Shown: piece by piece, positions 24,515 to 35,900 of the stretch
Position numbering within the stretch: the stretch's first letter is position 1
How the letters are laid out: each line of letters opens with the position of its first letter
NCBI GenBank assembly: GCA_025526935.1
Contig: JAHLKD010000024.1
Coordinates: 248,001 to 312,000, forward strand
Source: Cladochytrium replicatum
Taxonomy: Eukaryota; Chytridiomycota; Chytridiomycetes; Cladochytriales; Cladochytriaceae
Length of the DNA: 64,000 nucleotides
Direction: 5' to 3'
Translations under genes and position numbers: made by a program
The notes under the pieces: generated by a model
Databases searched by the model: none
What the model was told of the DNA's origin: nothing
What the model saw: the letters and a program-made list of their open reading frames with translations, nothing else

Positions 24515-27500
24515 TCACCAGCTGGAGTTTGATCTGATGATCCCCCCTGATCCACTTGTGCTCGACGAGCTGTTGGTGAATCCGACCGTTTCGCTCTCCG
24601 TTAGCTGTAGTACGATTCCCAACTCCTGAATCGCTTCTTGATCTCCTACGTCCCCAGCTTCTTCAATCCGGGCGAGGACGCCGTCTAGGTATACGCTAGG
24701 GCTAACCGCGGCCAAACGCAGGACCACTTCTTTCGCCTCTGCAGCCGACGGACGCATCCGCCTGTCACTGTCTGAAGACATGGCTGCACGAAGCATCCGA
24801 ACACACTCTTTGTGTCGAGGGCTCTCCAGCAGAGCTAGTTTGAGTCCGACGATCCTACGGGTGAGCTGATGTAGCAAGGTTCTCCGGAATGGCGCATAGT
24901 TTGGCGGTGGATCAAAGGGTAAAAATAAAACTGGCCCGACAACAGGAGCGGCAAAAGTCTGAACTTCGTTCAAGTCGGACTCTGCCAGAAGGAACGAGTA
25001 CGGTCGCTTCGGCAACATTGAAGTTGTTGCGACAGAAATGGCCGAAAGTGACTGGTTTGACGTTCCAGCACTGACCATTGAGAATCCAGATATGCTGGCC
25101 GCTGAAGAGATCGGCTGATTTGGTATTGCAAGCCCACTATTGACCGGTTTAACGTTCTTCAAGAACCGGAAAACCCGCTCGTAGCAGCTGATCGCCTCTT
25201 TGTACGCAGTCCGAATCTGCGGTGTAATAACGCCGGATGTGATACCCGAAGAATTGTCATGAGATTGAGAGATTGATCCCACCGAAATGTCTGCATGATG
25301 TGGGCTTCCTGCGTATGGTGCCAGGACCAACCGAGCAACCTGCCTGTAGGCGTTTACAGTCCTGGGGTCATTCTGACCGTAAGACTTCTCACGCATCCTG
25401 CGACATTGCATTGCATGCCAGACTGCTCCGTCGAGATCTCCTCGAGAAGCTAGGCATTCTGCTGTGTGATAGTGGACTTCCGAGAGCACAGGGAATTCGG
25501 AGGCTGCCGCTTGGTGAATGTGGAGTGCCTCTGTAAGCTTCTGCAACGCTTCATCCGATCGATTTAGCTTATTCAGAATGCATGCGTACTGTAAAATTGA
25601 AACAATCAGCACTTGAAACATAACTGTAATTCAATCTCACCTTGGTCAAATAACCTGCTGTAAGCGGATGATTCTTTCCAAATGCCCGTGAGACAACGTC
25701 CAACGAAATGGAAAGATAACGCAACGATTTTTCCCAAAGCTCCAGCCGTTCATACATTAATGCAACCCGATCATGCAGCGCGAGAGCCATCGGGTGATCC
25801 ACACCCCAATGCCAACGAATAAACTCCAAACCGTTCCTATACATCTCGATCCATTCTTCTTCCTCAGGAACCGCAGGAGGAGTTTTCTCACGTTCGCTGC
25901 CGTGATAGAGCACCTCGTTGATAGGCACGAACGTGGCTTCAAACAGCTGGGCAGTGCTCAAGCCAGCAACGCATGTGTTCTTCTGTGCGGCATTGACAGC
26001 TGACTGTGCATACATCTTTGCTTCTTCTCTTCTCCCGGTCGCAATGTAATGAGCAGCCACCTCCGAAAGTGCTAAGGCAGACAAGTCAGAACGCGAAAGC
26101 TTGGTCCGAGGACCGAGTGATTTAAAGTGTCTTGCGAGACGATACGCAATTCGATCATCTTCGTTCTGGAAAATATGCGCGGGAAGTGTGCTTCCGTTCG
26201 CAAAAGCCGACTTTCCGGATGAAAAGTGCTCGAATGGCATTCCAGAAACATGTTTCACTCGAGGTTGGAAACGCACAAATCGTGCTTTGGGGACTGGATT
26301 CTGGGTGGCGAAATTATAGTCGGTTGTATCTTCAAAAAGAACTCCGCACTAGGAGTTCAAAAATATTTCAGCTACAGGAAAATGCTGTAAAGACAAACAG
26401 ACTCACCTGGTGCTGCATAGCCAGGAATATCGCCGGTTTATGGAGCAACGTGAACTGCTCGTACTGCAACAGGTAGTCGTACTTCTCCATAATCTCAGGC
26501 TTCAACTTTTCATCCCAGAACTTAAGGTGCACAGGTGAGTAATTATTGTGACTGATAATTTCCGTGTTCATACCTTGCGTGTCCGTTCCCCGACTCCCAA
26601 TACCGTAGAAAACCAGTTTGCCACATATCCGCGCATCTCATCATCAATGTTGGTTGCACCGACAGAACGGAAGTGCAAAATTGCACCACGTACACGGCTC
26701 TGGAAAATATGTTTGCTTGCCCTGGCAACCATCTCTATGCACACCAAGTCGCGGATATACGGTACTTGGGAAAGCTTCGCGATATAACCTATCATGAACA
26801 ACCATGGTAAATATGATTCATGTCGGTACTTTGAGCTCAACCACATACCAAGGTAGCGAATGTTCACTCCTGCCCTGTGCATCTCCAAACTCAGTGTCAT
26901 GGAATCCACGGGGCGAACTATTAAAGTGTCCAGCCTCTTGATAAATGAAGGAATCCACTGTTCTCGGAGGAATCTTGCCGCTCGCATAGCCTCTGTGTCG
27001 GCAACCTCACGCTCACGATCGTTTGCACCACTGCACAACGTGAAGGCTTCGCTCACGAGCGATAGATTTAGTTTGTCACCGTAAGCGCGCAAAAACTCTG
27101 CGCGCAGTCTCTTCATCGGATCTGGTCCAGTTTGTAGATCTGCTTCTGTCATTGAAATGTGTGAATGGTTGCGACGATTATTTTCTTCGTTGTTGTGTGC
27201 TGGGTAGTAGTCCATAGGGAACATGTCGTGGACATTCACTGTGTAGTATGTTTGAGTTTGTGAAAAGTAATGAACCTGTTGTAAGATACATCAGATACTA
27301 AGAATATAACGAAAACAATGATGCTCACCTCTGCCCCAGTAGAGAGCGGGACTTGAACTCGTCTCACATCCGTTACATTGACTGTATGTGTTCTCAAATG
27401 AACGCTTTTCCCGACGATTGCGAGACGTTCAGTCGCGCCATCATCGACTCGGAGACAATCAGCGTGCACTTTCTGAACCAGCGTCTAGAAAGGAGGATGA

Positions 27501-29138
27501 ATAGGAGGACAAGGATTGCGGAGAAACTTCTTACCTTGTGGGTCAGAGGAACATCTGCATAAGCAACCATACGGAAGCCTTTGTAATCGAATGTGCACAT
27601 GAGACATGTAGCTAGCCCAGCACGAGCCCTATTGACCACATCAAGTGCCCGAAGTTCCTGCGATGTCTTCGCCTTTGCCTCATCTATTTCGCCGGGATTT
27701 GCACCTTTCATAGTCTCCGAGTTAGTTTAAAATTTTGGCAAATTGCTGTGTAGACGTACTTTCATAGTTGGTTGCGAAATGCAGTGTGATCCCATCGAAC
27801 GAATAGGACAATTTTGGCTCTGCTTGGGCTTGGTTCGGTGCAAAGTGATATTCATCGATGATTTTCTTCGCTAAAGAGCACGCGGCTTCTTGAAATTGAC
27901 CGACCAGCTCAAGGATCATAATGTCTGGAATTGTAGTCAATATTGAACTGACGGCTGAAATCTTAAGTGTCAATACCTTGCCGCAAACAACTATCCGGAC
28001 CGTCCAGGCTAATTGACAGCAGGCTCTGGTAGCGGTTGTTCCATTCTAAAAGATTGTCAGTGCATGTTGAACCAGCTATTGCTCGGCAATTACCTGGACC
28101 AGAATCAGACTGAGAAGCTGGGCTCCCTGAGGCTTCTATAAAAATCGTAAATACGGCACCATCCAAAATTACGTGCTCCTCACTTTTCCTCCTTCCATCG
28201 CCCATTAAGCTAATATCGAACCGTTAGACACAGTGGATTAAGAATTTTCCAAAACTTGCCTTCCCTTCCCAGCAGTGGCGACAAGTGAAAGACTCGACAT
28301 GTTCCGTCCCATCCCGTTAAGTTCCTGTGGAGTCAAGATTGGTTCTGCACAGAAGCTCTGCGTGGTGTAAGTTGGGATGAGATTATAACGAAAATCCGTA
28401 CCAGAGTATCCAGTGCACTAGAGACAAGACTAACACGATCATCTTCAAATTCTTCCCCTTGACCCTCGCTGGCGTCGCAACGCCAAACGGCAGACGGTGC
28501 ATAGCTGCTTGCCGAATAAACCGAAACGGCGTCATCGTCATGTCGAATTTTCCCACCCAGTCGCATGAAGGCACTATTCATTGTGCTTGACCTCTTATGG
28601 CGGATGGGAAGGTTTGGTGGTGGTGCAGGTCCTCGGGACAGCGTTCGTCCAAGATTTCCACGGGGTAGTGCAGTTGGAACATTTGTTGACGACCGAGGGT
28701 CAAGCAATTGGCCCACATATTTTCTGAGTGATTGAACCCAGTCATCTCGATCAATCTTGCTCTGAGCTGCAAAGACATACTATGCGTAAAACGGTTTGTC
28801 AGTTCATTGAAATAAGTAAAGATAACATTACCGTTTACCTTTCTGTGTGCCGTTATAACTACGAATACAACCTCCTGAGAGCCATGGAATTTCTCGTTAT
28901 TCCCAGGTGCCCCAGGGATACTTACGATAGTGCCAGCATTCAGCGCAAGAGTATGTTTGGCAAACGCATTAGCCCGTTGATCAAACACTTGGAGAAGAGA
29001 GTCGGTGGATGATGCAGCAGCATTTGTGTGGCATATTAGAACAAGAAACTTGAGCCGCCACTGAGAAAGAAGGCCCTTTCCCCGCTTGTAGGCATAGCCT
29101 TGCTTGACGACAGTTGGGTTGTGAGAGTTAGAGAGCAT
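24515..29138 (-). CDS. PH-domain + CLU-domain + TPR protein
   Basis: A long multi-exon gene. The ATG at 29138 begins MLSNSHNPTVVKQGYAYKRG, the first strand of a PH domain; LSQWRLKFLVL and LQVFDQRANAFAKHTLALN follow. An intron ending CGCATAG joins to YVFAAQSKIDRDDWVQSLRK, the closing PH helix with its conserved Trp. A low-complexity linker follows. Then CLU sequences: EWNNRYQSLLSI (about 28050), YKGFRMVAYADVPL (27560), NVHDMFPMDYYPA (27235), LSLEMHRAGVNIRYLGMW (26870) and VPYIRDLVCIEMVARASKHI (26740). The C-terminal third (26276-24515) holds TPR-like helices, for example WGVDHPMALALHDRVALMYE and FGKNHPLTAGYLTK. CLU/CLUH proteins control mitochondrial distribution and bind mRNAs of mitochondrial proteins. 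An N-terminal PH domain suggests membrane lipid targeting; that is inference. Not all introns were fixed. Confidence 0.82.
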
Positions 29139-29361
29139 TACACACACGTGATGGCGCGCGCTCTGTGGCGCTTCAATGTAGTGGATCACATATGTTGGGA
29201 CAACACATTTGTTTGAACCGGGATTTATTCGCTCGTTGTTTTATCTTTGGTATTTCTTGAGCTTTCGTAAGTCTGGATTTTATTTTGACCTATTCTCCTT
29301 CATAGCATCTGATGAGATAAGATGGTGTTGAGCTGGAAACGAATTGTAATGAATGGATCAA

Positions 29362-32290
29362 TCAATTTTCACTAAACTGTTTCACCTCTGCTGAATCGAT
29401 GGTTCTATTGAGCGCTGCGGTAATGCTTGTTGATGAGTGCAGCGCTTTCAGTGTTATTTTCCGGATTTTTTGGGAGTCTCTGTTGTCCGTTCGACCGGTT
29501 GGCCCAGAACCTCCCGCACCTGCTGCGACATCGTAACATCTTACTGGAAATACATCGTGGTTGGCTGCGGCATCCTCTTGCTCGATTCTGTTCTCGACAC
29601 CGTTTTCGTCCATGGCAAGCCATCAAACAATATCTGCAGGTGTATTAATATTTAAAACACCATTTTGTCACCACTTTGTATCCCGAACGCTTGTATCGCG
29701 AACAATGGTTACAAATTTGTATCCCTGAATGTTTTTGAGCTCGTGAAGCTCCCAAAAGCACTGCCTGACACGAAGCTCTTCAAAGATGTCGTGTTGGAAG
29801 CTATTCTACTTTCTACTCTCTGTGGTAGTTCCCTTCAGAAGATTATCGAAAAAGTGCATGTTTCTACATCGCCCAATAGAGTATGTAGGTAACGCTGGTG
29901 TCTCTGCTTTTGTGATGGACCGCAGCAGTGACTCTGTTGCTGGGATGGAAAAAGATTGGGATAGGTGTGGTGGGCCGTGAAAACTCTCTGTAACGCTTTT
30001 GTACCCGATGTTGGGTCTCGACATATGTCGCAACGCTGCTCACAGAGCTTTTCACACAGTTTTGGATACTCCACTTTGCGTAAGCACAATGAGAGCGTCC
30101 GCTCTCTCACCTCTAGAAATCGGTCGCTGCATGGAACTCCCGAAATCATCATGAAAGTATTTTGCAAAGAAATATATGCCTGCAGATCTGCCGCAGAACT
30201 TGACCATCTTGAGGAATAAACGACATAAGAAAAGATGTTGTCATAAACAAACCTGTTCGAAACTGGTGTTGACCGCTCTCAACATCGTTTGGTCCTTTGG
30301 CCGGTGCACGAGCGGCAGTTACAACAAATTGCGTTCGATATTGATCACCATCGCAGTAATACAATTGTCATTTCCATCTCTTCCTGCTCGTCCCTGAGGC
30401 GAATCCTCACGTAGTGGGCGTAAATCAAACCGCTAGTCCTTGGTAATAACCTGCAAGTTGTTTCAGAGTGGGCACCTCTACCGGACGTTCGCCAATACCT
30501 TCCAGCGTCTTGGGTAGGTCCCAGTAAATGACAAATCGAACATTGGGTCCACCAATGCCCATGCCGAAAGAGATCGTGCACAGGGCTATGTCAATTACTT
30601 CATCTGCCCTCTTCAGCTCGGACTGTTTGTTGAGATGAAGCATTGGTTCGCATAAGCAGGATCATGGATCGCACTTTATCAGTGCATCCTCAATGATAAG
30701 CTCATGCAAGGACATGAGCTTTCCGGTTGTATTGTGTTCCTACACGTCATATCAGATCCTTGAAGAGATCATTCGAGTTAATGGTTTGTATCGAACTTCA
30801 TAGTGCAAGTTTCGGCAATCGAAGGAGGTGCTGAAGCATTTCATCGTGTGTTTGTTCAATGAAAGGTGGGCGATAATGTTCGCTTCTACTCTTGAAAGCA
30901 AAGTTAAACAGACTCAACTGCAAAGTGGACGAGAGATACCTTGCTTTCGCAGTCGCAGTGAGTGCCATGAGTGGGAATTGAGGACACGTCAACTTCCAAT
31001 ATCTCCAATTCTGGTAGTCTTTCCTGTTGGTGCGTTCCAGCATGTTCTCAGATTCACATTGATGACAATGGAAATCATGACCCCATTTGCTGATGCGATG
31101 AGCCTTGCTGTAACCAATATTATCTTCCATTCTGTCAATGTGTCCACTTACCTCATCCACTACGAGACGTTCCAGATTTCCTTTCCCGTGTGACTAATCC
31201 GCTGCAGCTCGCCCAAAGTTGAACCGGATTCATTCAATCTTGTCAACAAATCAATCATGCAGAATTGTTTGGTCTGTAGTCGCACAAAGCTGAAGCAGAA
31301 GCCGATTTATTCTACGATAAGTCGAGCTCCGAGGAAACTTTTCCGTCTCTTTTCCGATATTGTACGTTTGGTCTACGACGGACAGAAGAAGAGATATTGG
31401 CAGATCATTCTTGACGAACAACCTCGTTTCATCACAATCTACTTCCTGAATCGAAAGAGTGATGCTGTTGATAATATGATTCAACATATCGCTGATGTGG
31501 AGAATCGCAATCACTCATTACACGTTGCTGAACTACGTTCTGATTCAGGAGAATTAATTACGAAACAGTTGATCCAATGGTGCAATACCAAGATTCCTTG
31601 TATTCGCGTCCACCAAGCTCCTCCGTCAGCAAAGGAACTCGATGGTCTATCAGAGCGGAATATACAGTCGATCAAGTATATGTCGGACGCGATGCTGCTA
31701 CAAGCTGGACTACCACAAACACTTCAATTCGTGCAACTTTCCATCCTATACGCTGCGGTCGTCAAACTTGAAAAGCTCAGATGCTTGTAGCTCAGGCGTA
31801 CCTAGGAGCTCATAAGAACCGAATCAGATGAGATATTAAACAAACCATATAAAAGTTTTGTTTGGGGATTCATGGCCCCATTATTCATAATCTATGACAA
31901 GCAGCTATGAAGAAAGATTTGAAACAGTGACGGGGAGAACGAGCCGCATTTCATTCTAAAGCTTAATCGATGAGTTCAACGACCTCGCAAATATTCCTTT
32001 CGCTTCCAATGCAGAAACCTGGTTTTGCTTGTTGAGAATTCGGCATGCGCTGAAATCAACAAATTTTATAAAACAATAAGACCCAGCGACGGAGACACCA
32101 CAAGCGTTATTCCAGATTGACGAATAGCCGCAATTGAAAAACAAGACTCTTGCCTCCTCCCGTAGGCATTAGGCAAGGCAATCATGACCCTCCAGTGCAG
32201 TGGCAACTATATCCTCTTGGAGTGGACGAAATGTTGTGATCCGAAAGTCTGAATCGGCAAAAGGCTAAGCATGCCGATAGATCTTATCGA
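29362..32290 (-). pseudogene. Decayed RecQ-family helicase, split by a copia fragment
   Basis: Helicase pieces lie in order along the minus strand. Near 32250-32160: TTFRPLQEDIVATALEGHDC, then PTGGGKSLVFQL (Walker A), then SGITLVVSPSLGLI and QVSALEAKGIFARSLNS (to about 31960). After the insertion: LERLVVDE, spliced over an intron to AHRISKWGHDF (DEAH box, about 31110), PLMALTATA, SFDCRNLHYEVRYK, FGMGIGGPNVRFVIYWDLP (about 30540), GRAGRDG (about 30375) and a Cys-rich QRCDICRD zinc segment (about 30045). Two single-base losses flank Walker A. Motif IV and part of the VTPE region are missing, stops interrupt several segments, and the GRAGRDG exon lacks a normal donor. RecQ proteins are 3'-5' DNA helicases for genome maintenance; this copy looks non-functional. 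Sequencing indels could explain the Walker-A frameshifts but not the insertion. Confidence 0.75.
31257..31790 (+). mobile_element. Ty1/copia-type retrotransposon integrase fragment
   Basis: A 177-codon frame carries an eroded copia integrase core. It has a CxxC at the front (NCLVCSRTKLKQKP), the D-containing block around YWQIILDEQPRFITIYFL with a following Lys-Ser, the second acidic block LRSDSGELITKQLIQWC, and the third block with LSERNIQSIKYMSDAMLL plus AGLPQTLQF. Copia elements have RSDxGxEF and VAERKNRTL here, so several key positions have drifted. No reverse transcriptase, gag or long terminal repeat was recognised nearby. The fragment lies on the opposite strand to the RecQ remnant and sits where the helicase sequence is interrupted. 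Confidence 0.75.
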
Positions 32291-32991
32291 ATTCTCACAT
32301 CTTGTCAGGTTTGTGTAGAGATCGTCAGGTGTCGAAATGGGGAAAGCATACTGTAGAAAATCCCCTGGATATGCAGCTTTAGATCTGCTTCGTATAATAA
32401 CAAATGAGACCGTATTGGAGAATGTTTCGGATGATGAGTGATCTTAAAAAGTCAACCATTAGCCTCTTTTCTTTGGCCATGGGATCATCAGCTTTATTCA
32501 TGAGCAGAACAGGAAGTACAATTCTACATAACTGCACATTACCTACAGCTAGATCATGATCTGCCCCCTCCTCTGCATCTACCCTGTGCCCACCTTCCAG
32601 ATGCTCCTGCGCCAAATCGTGCGCTCGAATCATCACTTTCGTGTCCCATTTCCATTTGTTGGCATTCGGAAACTCTCTCCATGTGCCCCAAAACTCGCGC
32701 GGTCACTTATGTGTTGATGGTAAATCAATGCTTGGACCGCCTCCACTGCACGTAGTCCGGATTCATTGCATGGGGAGCGGAAGGTCAACCATTCGCCTCA
32801 ATGTCGGCAAGTAATTGTTGGAACGTAATTACTTCCTTGGTTGATGTGCGATTCGATTGCAGCACTGAGGAAAGCAGTCACCGGTGAGTTCTCTGGAGAG
32901 AGATCACCTTTCCTTTTTGGTTGGCTTGAGGGATCGTTTTGTGTTTTGTGGGATCTGACACCTAAGCCCCCTCCTTGCCGTATTGGGAATA
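32291..32991. other. Region between RecQ remnant and CEP135-like gene
   Basis: An 85-codon minus-strand frame (32379-32636, with IRAHDLAQEHLEGGH and DPMAKEKRLMVDF) could be an upstream exon of the RecQ remnant or of another minus-strand gene, but nothing ties it in. The rest includes the presumed promoter of the CEP135-like gene. Confidence 0.35.
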
Positions 32992-35900
32992 ATGGCCCAC
33001 ACTAGCCCAAGCCGTGCCAGTCAACCAACAGACGATGTCGGGGGCTCTATACCCATTCTTCGCCATCGATTGAATCAGCTCGATTATCGCGAGTCATTTT
33101 CGAAAGACTCGCTTGAACTAGTTCAGCGATTGTTTGCTGATCTTGTCACCACCACAGAATCTGCCAAGAAGTACAAAAATCAAGTTGAGAGACTAGTGCA
33201 GGAGAAGAATGGTGTCGAAGCGCAGGTATTTCCTGATTAATTTGCTGCTCTCGCTTGCGAGGCTGATACATGGTGGAAGGTCGAACCCCTTAGGTCTGAA
33301 ATCGCACGGTTTTCCGCAGAAAACAATTCCTTGCACCACGAGCTCATTCGATTGGCGGATGAAAAGGATATCAGAGAGAAAAAAGTCCACCAGGCAACTC
33401 GAAGACACGAAGCAGAATTAGCGGATCTTCGTTTTATGAATTCTCAATATTTGAGGAGAGCGGAAACTGAGCAAAGGCGTGCGGAAGCGGAGAGAGATAA
33501 AGTGGGAGAGCTGCTGTCGCAAATGAAAGCTACTGGCGAAAAGACTGCATCTATGGAAGGTGAGGTGAAGGCAGATCAACTTTCGCAGCTGATTGTTGAT
33601 TTCAAAAAGGGAAGCAAAAAAAGACCGAATTGTTGGCTCAGAGGCTTCAAAAGATTGAGCTTGAAACTGGCCTTGGTAACTACATGTTTCTTCATGAGGA
33701 TGACGTATCTGAATCGAGCATCCATGAAAGAACCATTACATCAACCATTCCCTTCATCTCTTTCCGATCCTGCGTTCATTGATTTGGTCAAAATTGCTGA
33801 GACTCGGTCTCAGAAGGTTGAATCCGAGAAGCTCGAGCTTGTCGCAAAAAATAACGAAATGGAGGGCGAGGTAGATTTCTACCAGTAATCTCTTCTCGGC
33901 AGACTCTTTAATTACTTTCCGTTAAAGATAGAAATCCTTACCCAGCAACTTCATAGAAGAGAGCAGGAGCTACAGCGCATAATGGCTGAGCTGGATCTGG
34001 CGCGTGCTCAACAGTTTAGCACGGTTTCCGCTGCTTCCCGCACATATCTTGATTCGAAAGGTTCCATGGCGTCAGATCGAGCAGAATTCCATGACGTTAA
34101 TACTGCAAAGCAAAGGATTGAACAACTCGAGATGCAGGTTGAGTACCTCCAAGAACACATCGACAGTGTGGAAAAAGTATTACCCTGGTTACAATCTCAT
34201 CATTCAGTCTGATGTTGTCTTCTCCAGGAAGTAACCGTGTTTGAAGAGGAGAAAAAAGAGTTGATCCAGATATTTAATGAGGAGAAAGCCCAACTCGAGT
34301 CAGATATCCAGTTAGAAAGAAATCGAGGTGCAGGGTTGATGCGGAATCTAACAAAGCTGGAGAATATGCTGCAATCGCTCAGCAAACCCAAAGCGGCAAA
34401 AGCACGTAAGAATGCCCTCCATCATCATATTCTCTGTTAACCTGTGATTTAGCCGCAAAGAAAACAAAAGAGGTACCATGTCATTCTCTACTGCTCTTCA
34501 ATACTGACAAGTGATCGGATTCAGCAAAATGACAACGAAGTGATCCTTTCTCAAACTGAGTTCCTGGACATGGGGAAACAAATAGCCAGTTCGTATAGAT
34601 CATCTATCACAAACCCTATCGTTGACTGTATTTCAAGAATCCGAACAAGAGAAAGAGCTTCTTTACGACAAACTCAAAGCAATTGAAGAAGAGTTACGAT
34701 CGACAAAGAAACGAGAACCGTCCCAACATTCGAGAAATGCTTCCCAGTTGACCTCTGTCTCAAAGCGTGATATTGGTATGTTGTGATACAAATTATAGTT
34801 ATTTTCGCTCAAACTCTATGCATCAGAGGTCCAGCTTGATCCCGATCCCTCCCTGGCAAAACTTGAGCGGTCAGTTTCGGAATTAAGCTCGTCGAAAGAG
34901 AAGCTAGAGGATGAAATCATTTTGCTCAAGTCAAAAGTAGGTGCAATTTACTTTTGACTTGGAAAGAACTGAAGTTTAATGTCAATTTAGGTGACAGAGG
35001 CAGAAGCGCTGCGTCTGGATCATGCAAAATGTGGAGAGCAATTGGACCTTCTACGTGCCAAACTTTCAACCAAAGAAGGAGAGGCTGAGCGGCTTTCTCA
35101 TAGGCTAAATGAAGCAGAAGGTACTCGACTACATGTAAGCGTGAGGTGTCTGCGAAACTTTCCTTGACGCTAAATCGGTATTCCAGCTTACGTCAGCGCA
35201 TCGAGAGGCCGTAGCTCAGCTTGAACAAACAATGAGGCACTCACGCAACTGCATTCATCCCACGGCAAATCATTAACCTCAACGATAGGGAAAGAGATCG
35301 ATTGATTGAAGCGATGAAGAATTTCGAAGCACAATTGGTGGAAGTGCATAGCAATATCGAACTTATTTCCAATGATCGTGATGAAATTGCTCGACTTTAC
35401 TCGCAGGCAAGTGCATAGAACAAACCTTCACCGTCGTGTGCTTAATTTTCTGGTCAGTCAATGGCAGAGCTGAGTGCCCTGAATGCAACCACTGCAAATA
35501 CAAAGGTAGGTACTGTGAATCTTTCTTGGATGTTCTCATTGATCTTTTTCAGACCGTTGGAACGTGCAGTGCTGGCACAATGACAGACTTTATTGCCCAG
35601 TTACAGCCTTCTTCGACTATACCCAGCTCCAACTCCAATCAAGGTACTGTTGAAGCTCTGCAGAATGAAGTGGAGCAGCTCCGATATCAGCTGAAGACTG
35701 GTAAAAGTCGCGAATCGGGAGGTGCTAGCGCGAACGAAACCTTCAGGCAGTTAGACTCTGATTTGAGGAGGTTTACAATGAGCACAGCCTGGAAAATGTT
35801 TCTCACCTATATCGTAGGCTCAAACTTGAGATGGACGTTAGCGAGGCAAAACAAGCAGAACTGGAGAACGAGCGCAATACAGGACAAAGAGAAATCGAGC

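Noticed and set aside
27340-27380. On minus, a tRNA-like B-box string (GAGTTCAAGTCCCGCTC)
   Set aside because: It lies in frame inside the CLU gene (VRRVQVPLSTGAE) and no acceptor or anticodon arm can be paired upstream.
33560-33700. Apparent frameshift in the CEP135-like gene near an A-rich run
   Set aside because: Two ordinary introns explain it: GTGAGG...CAAAAAG and GTAACT...ATCGAG join all blocks in frame.
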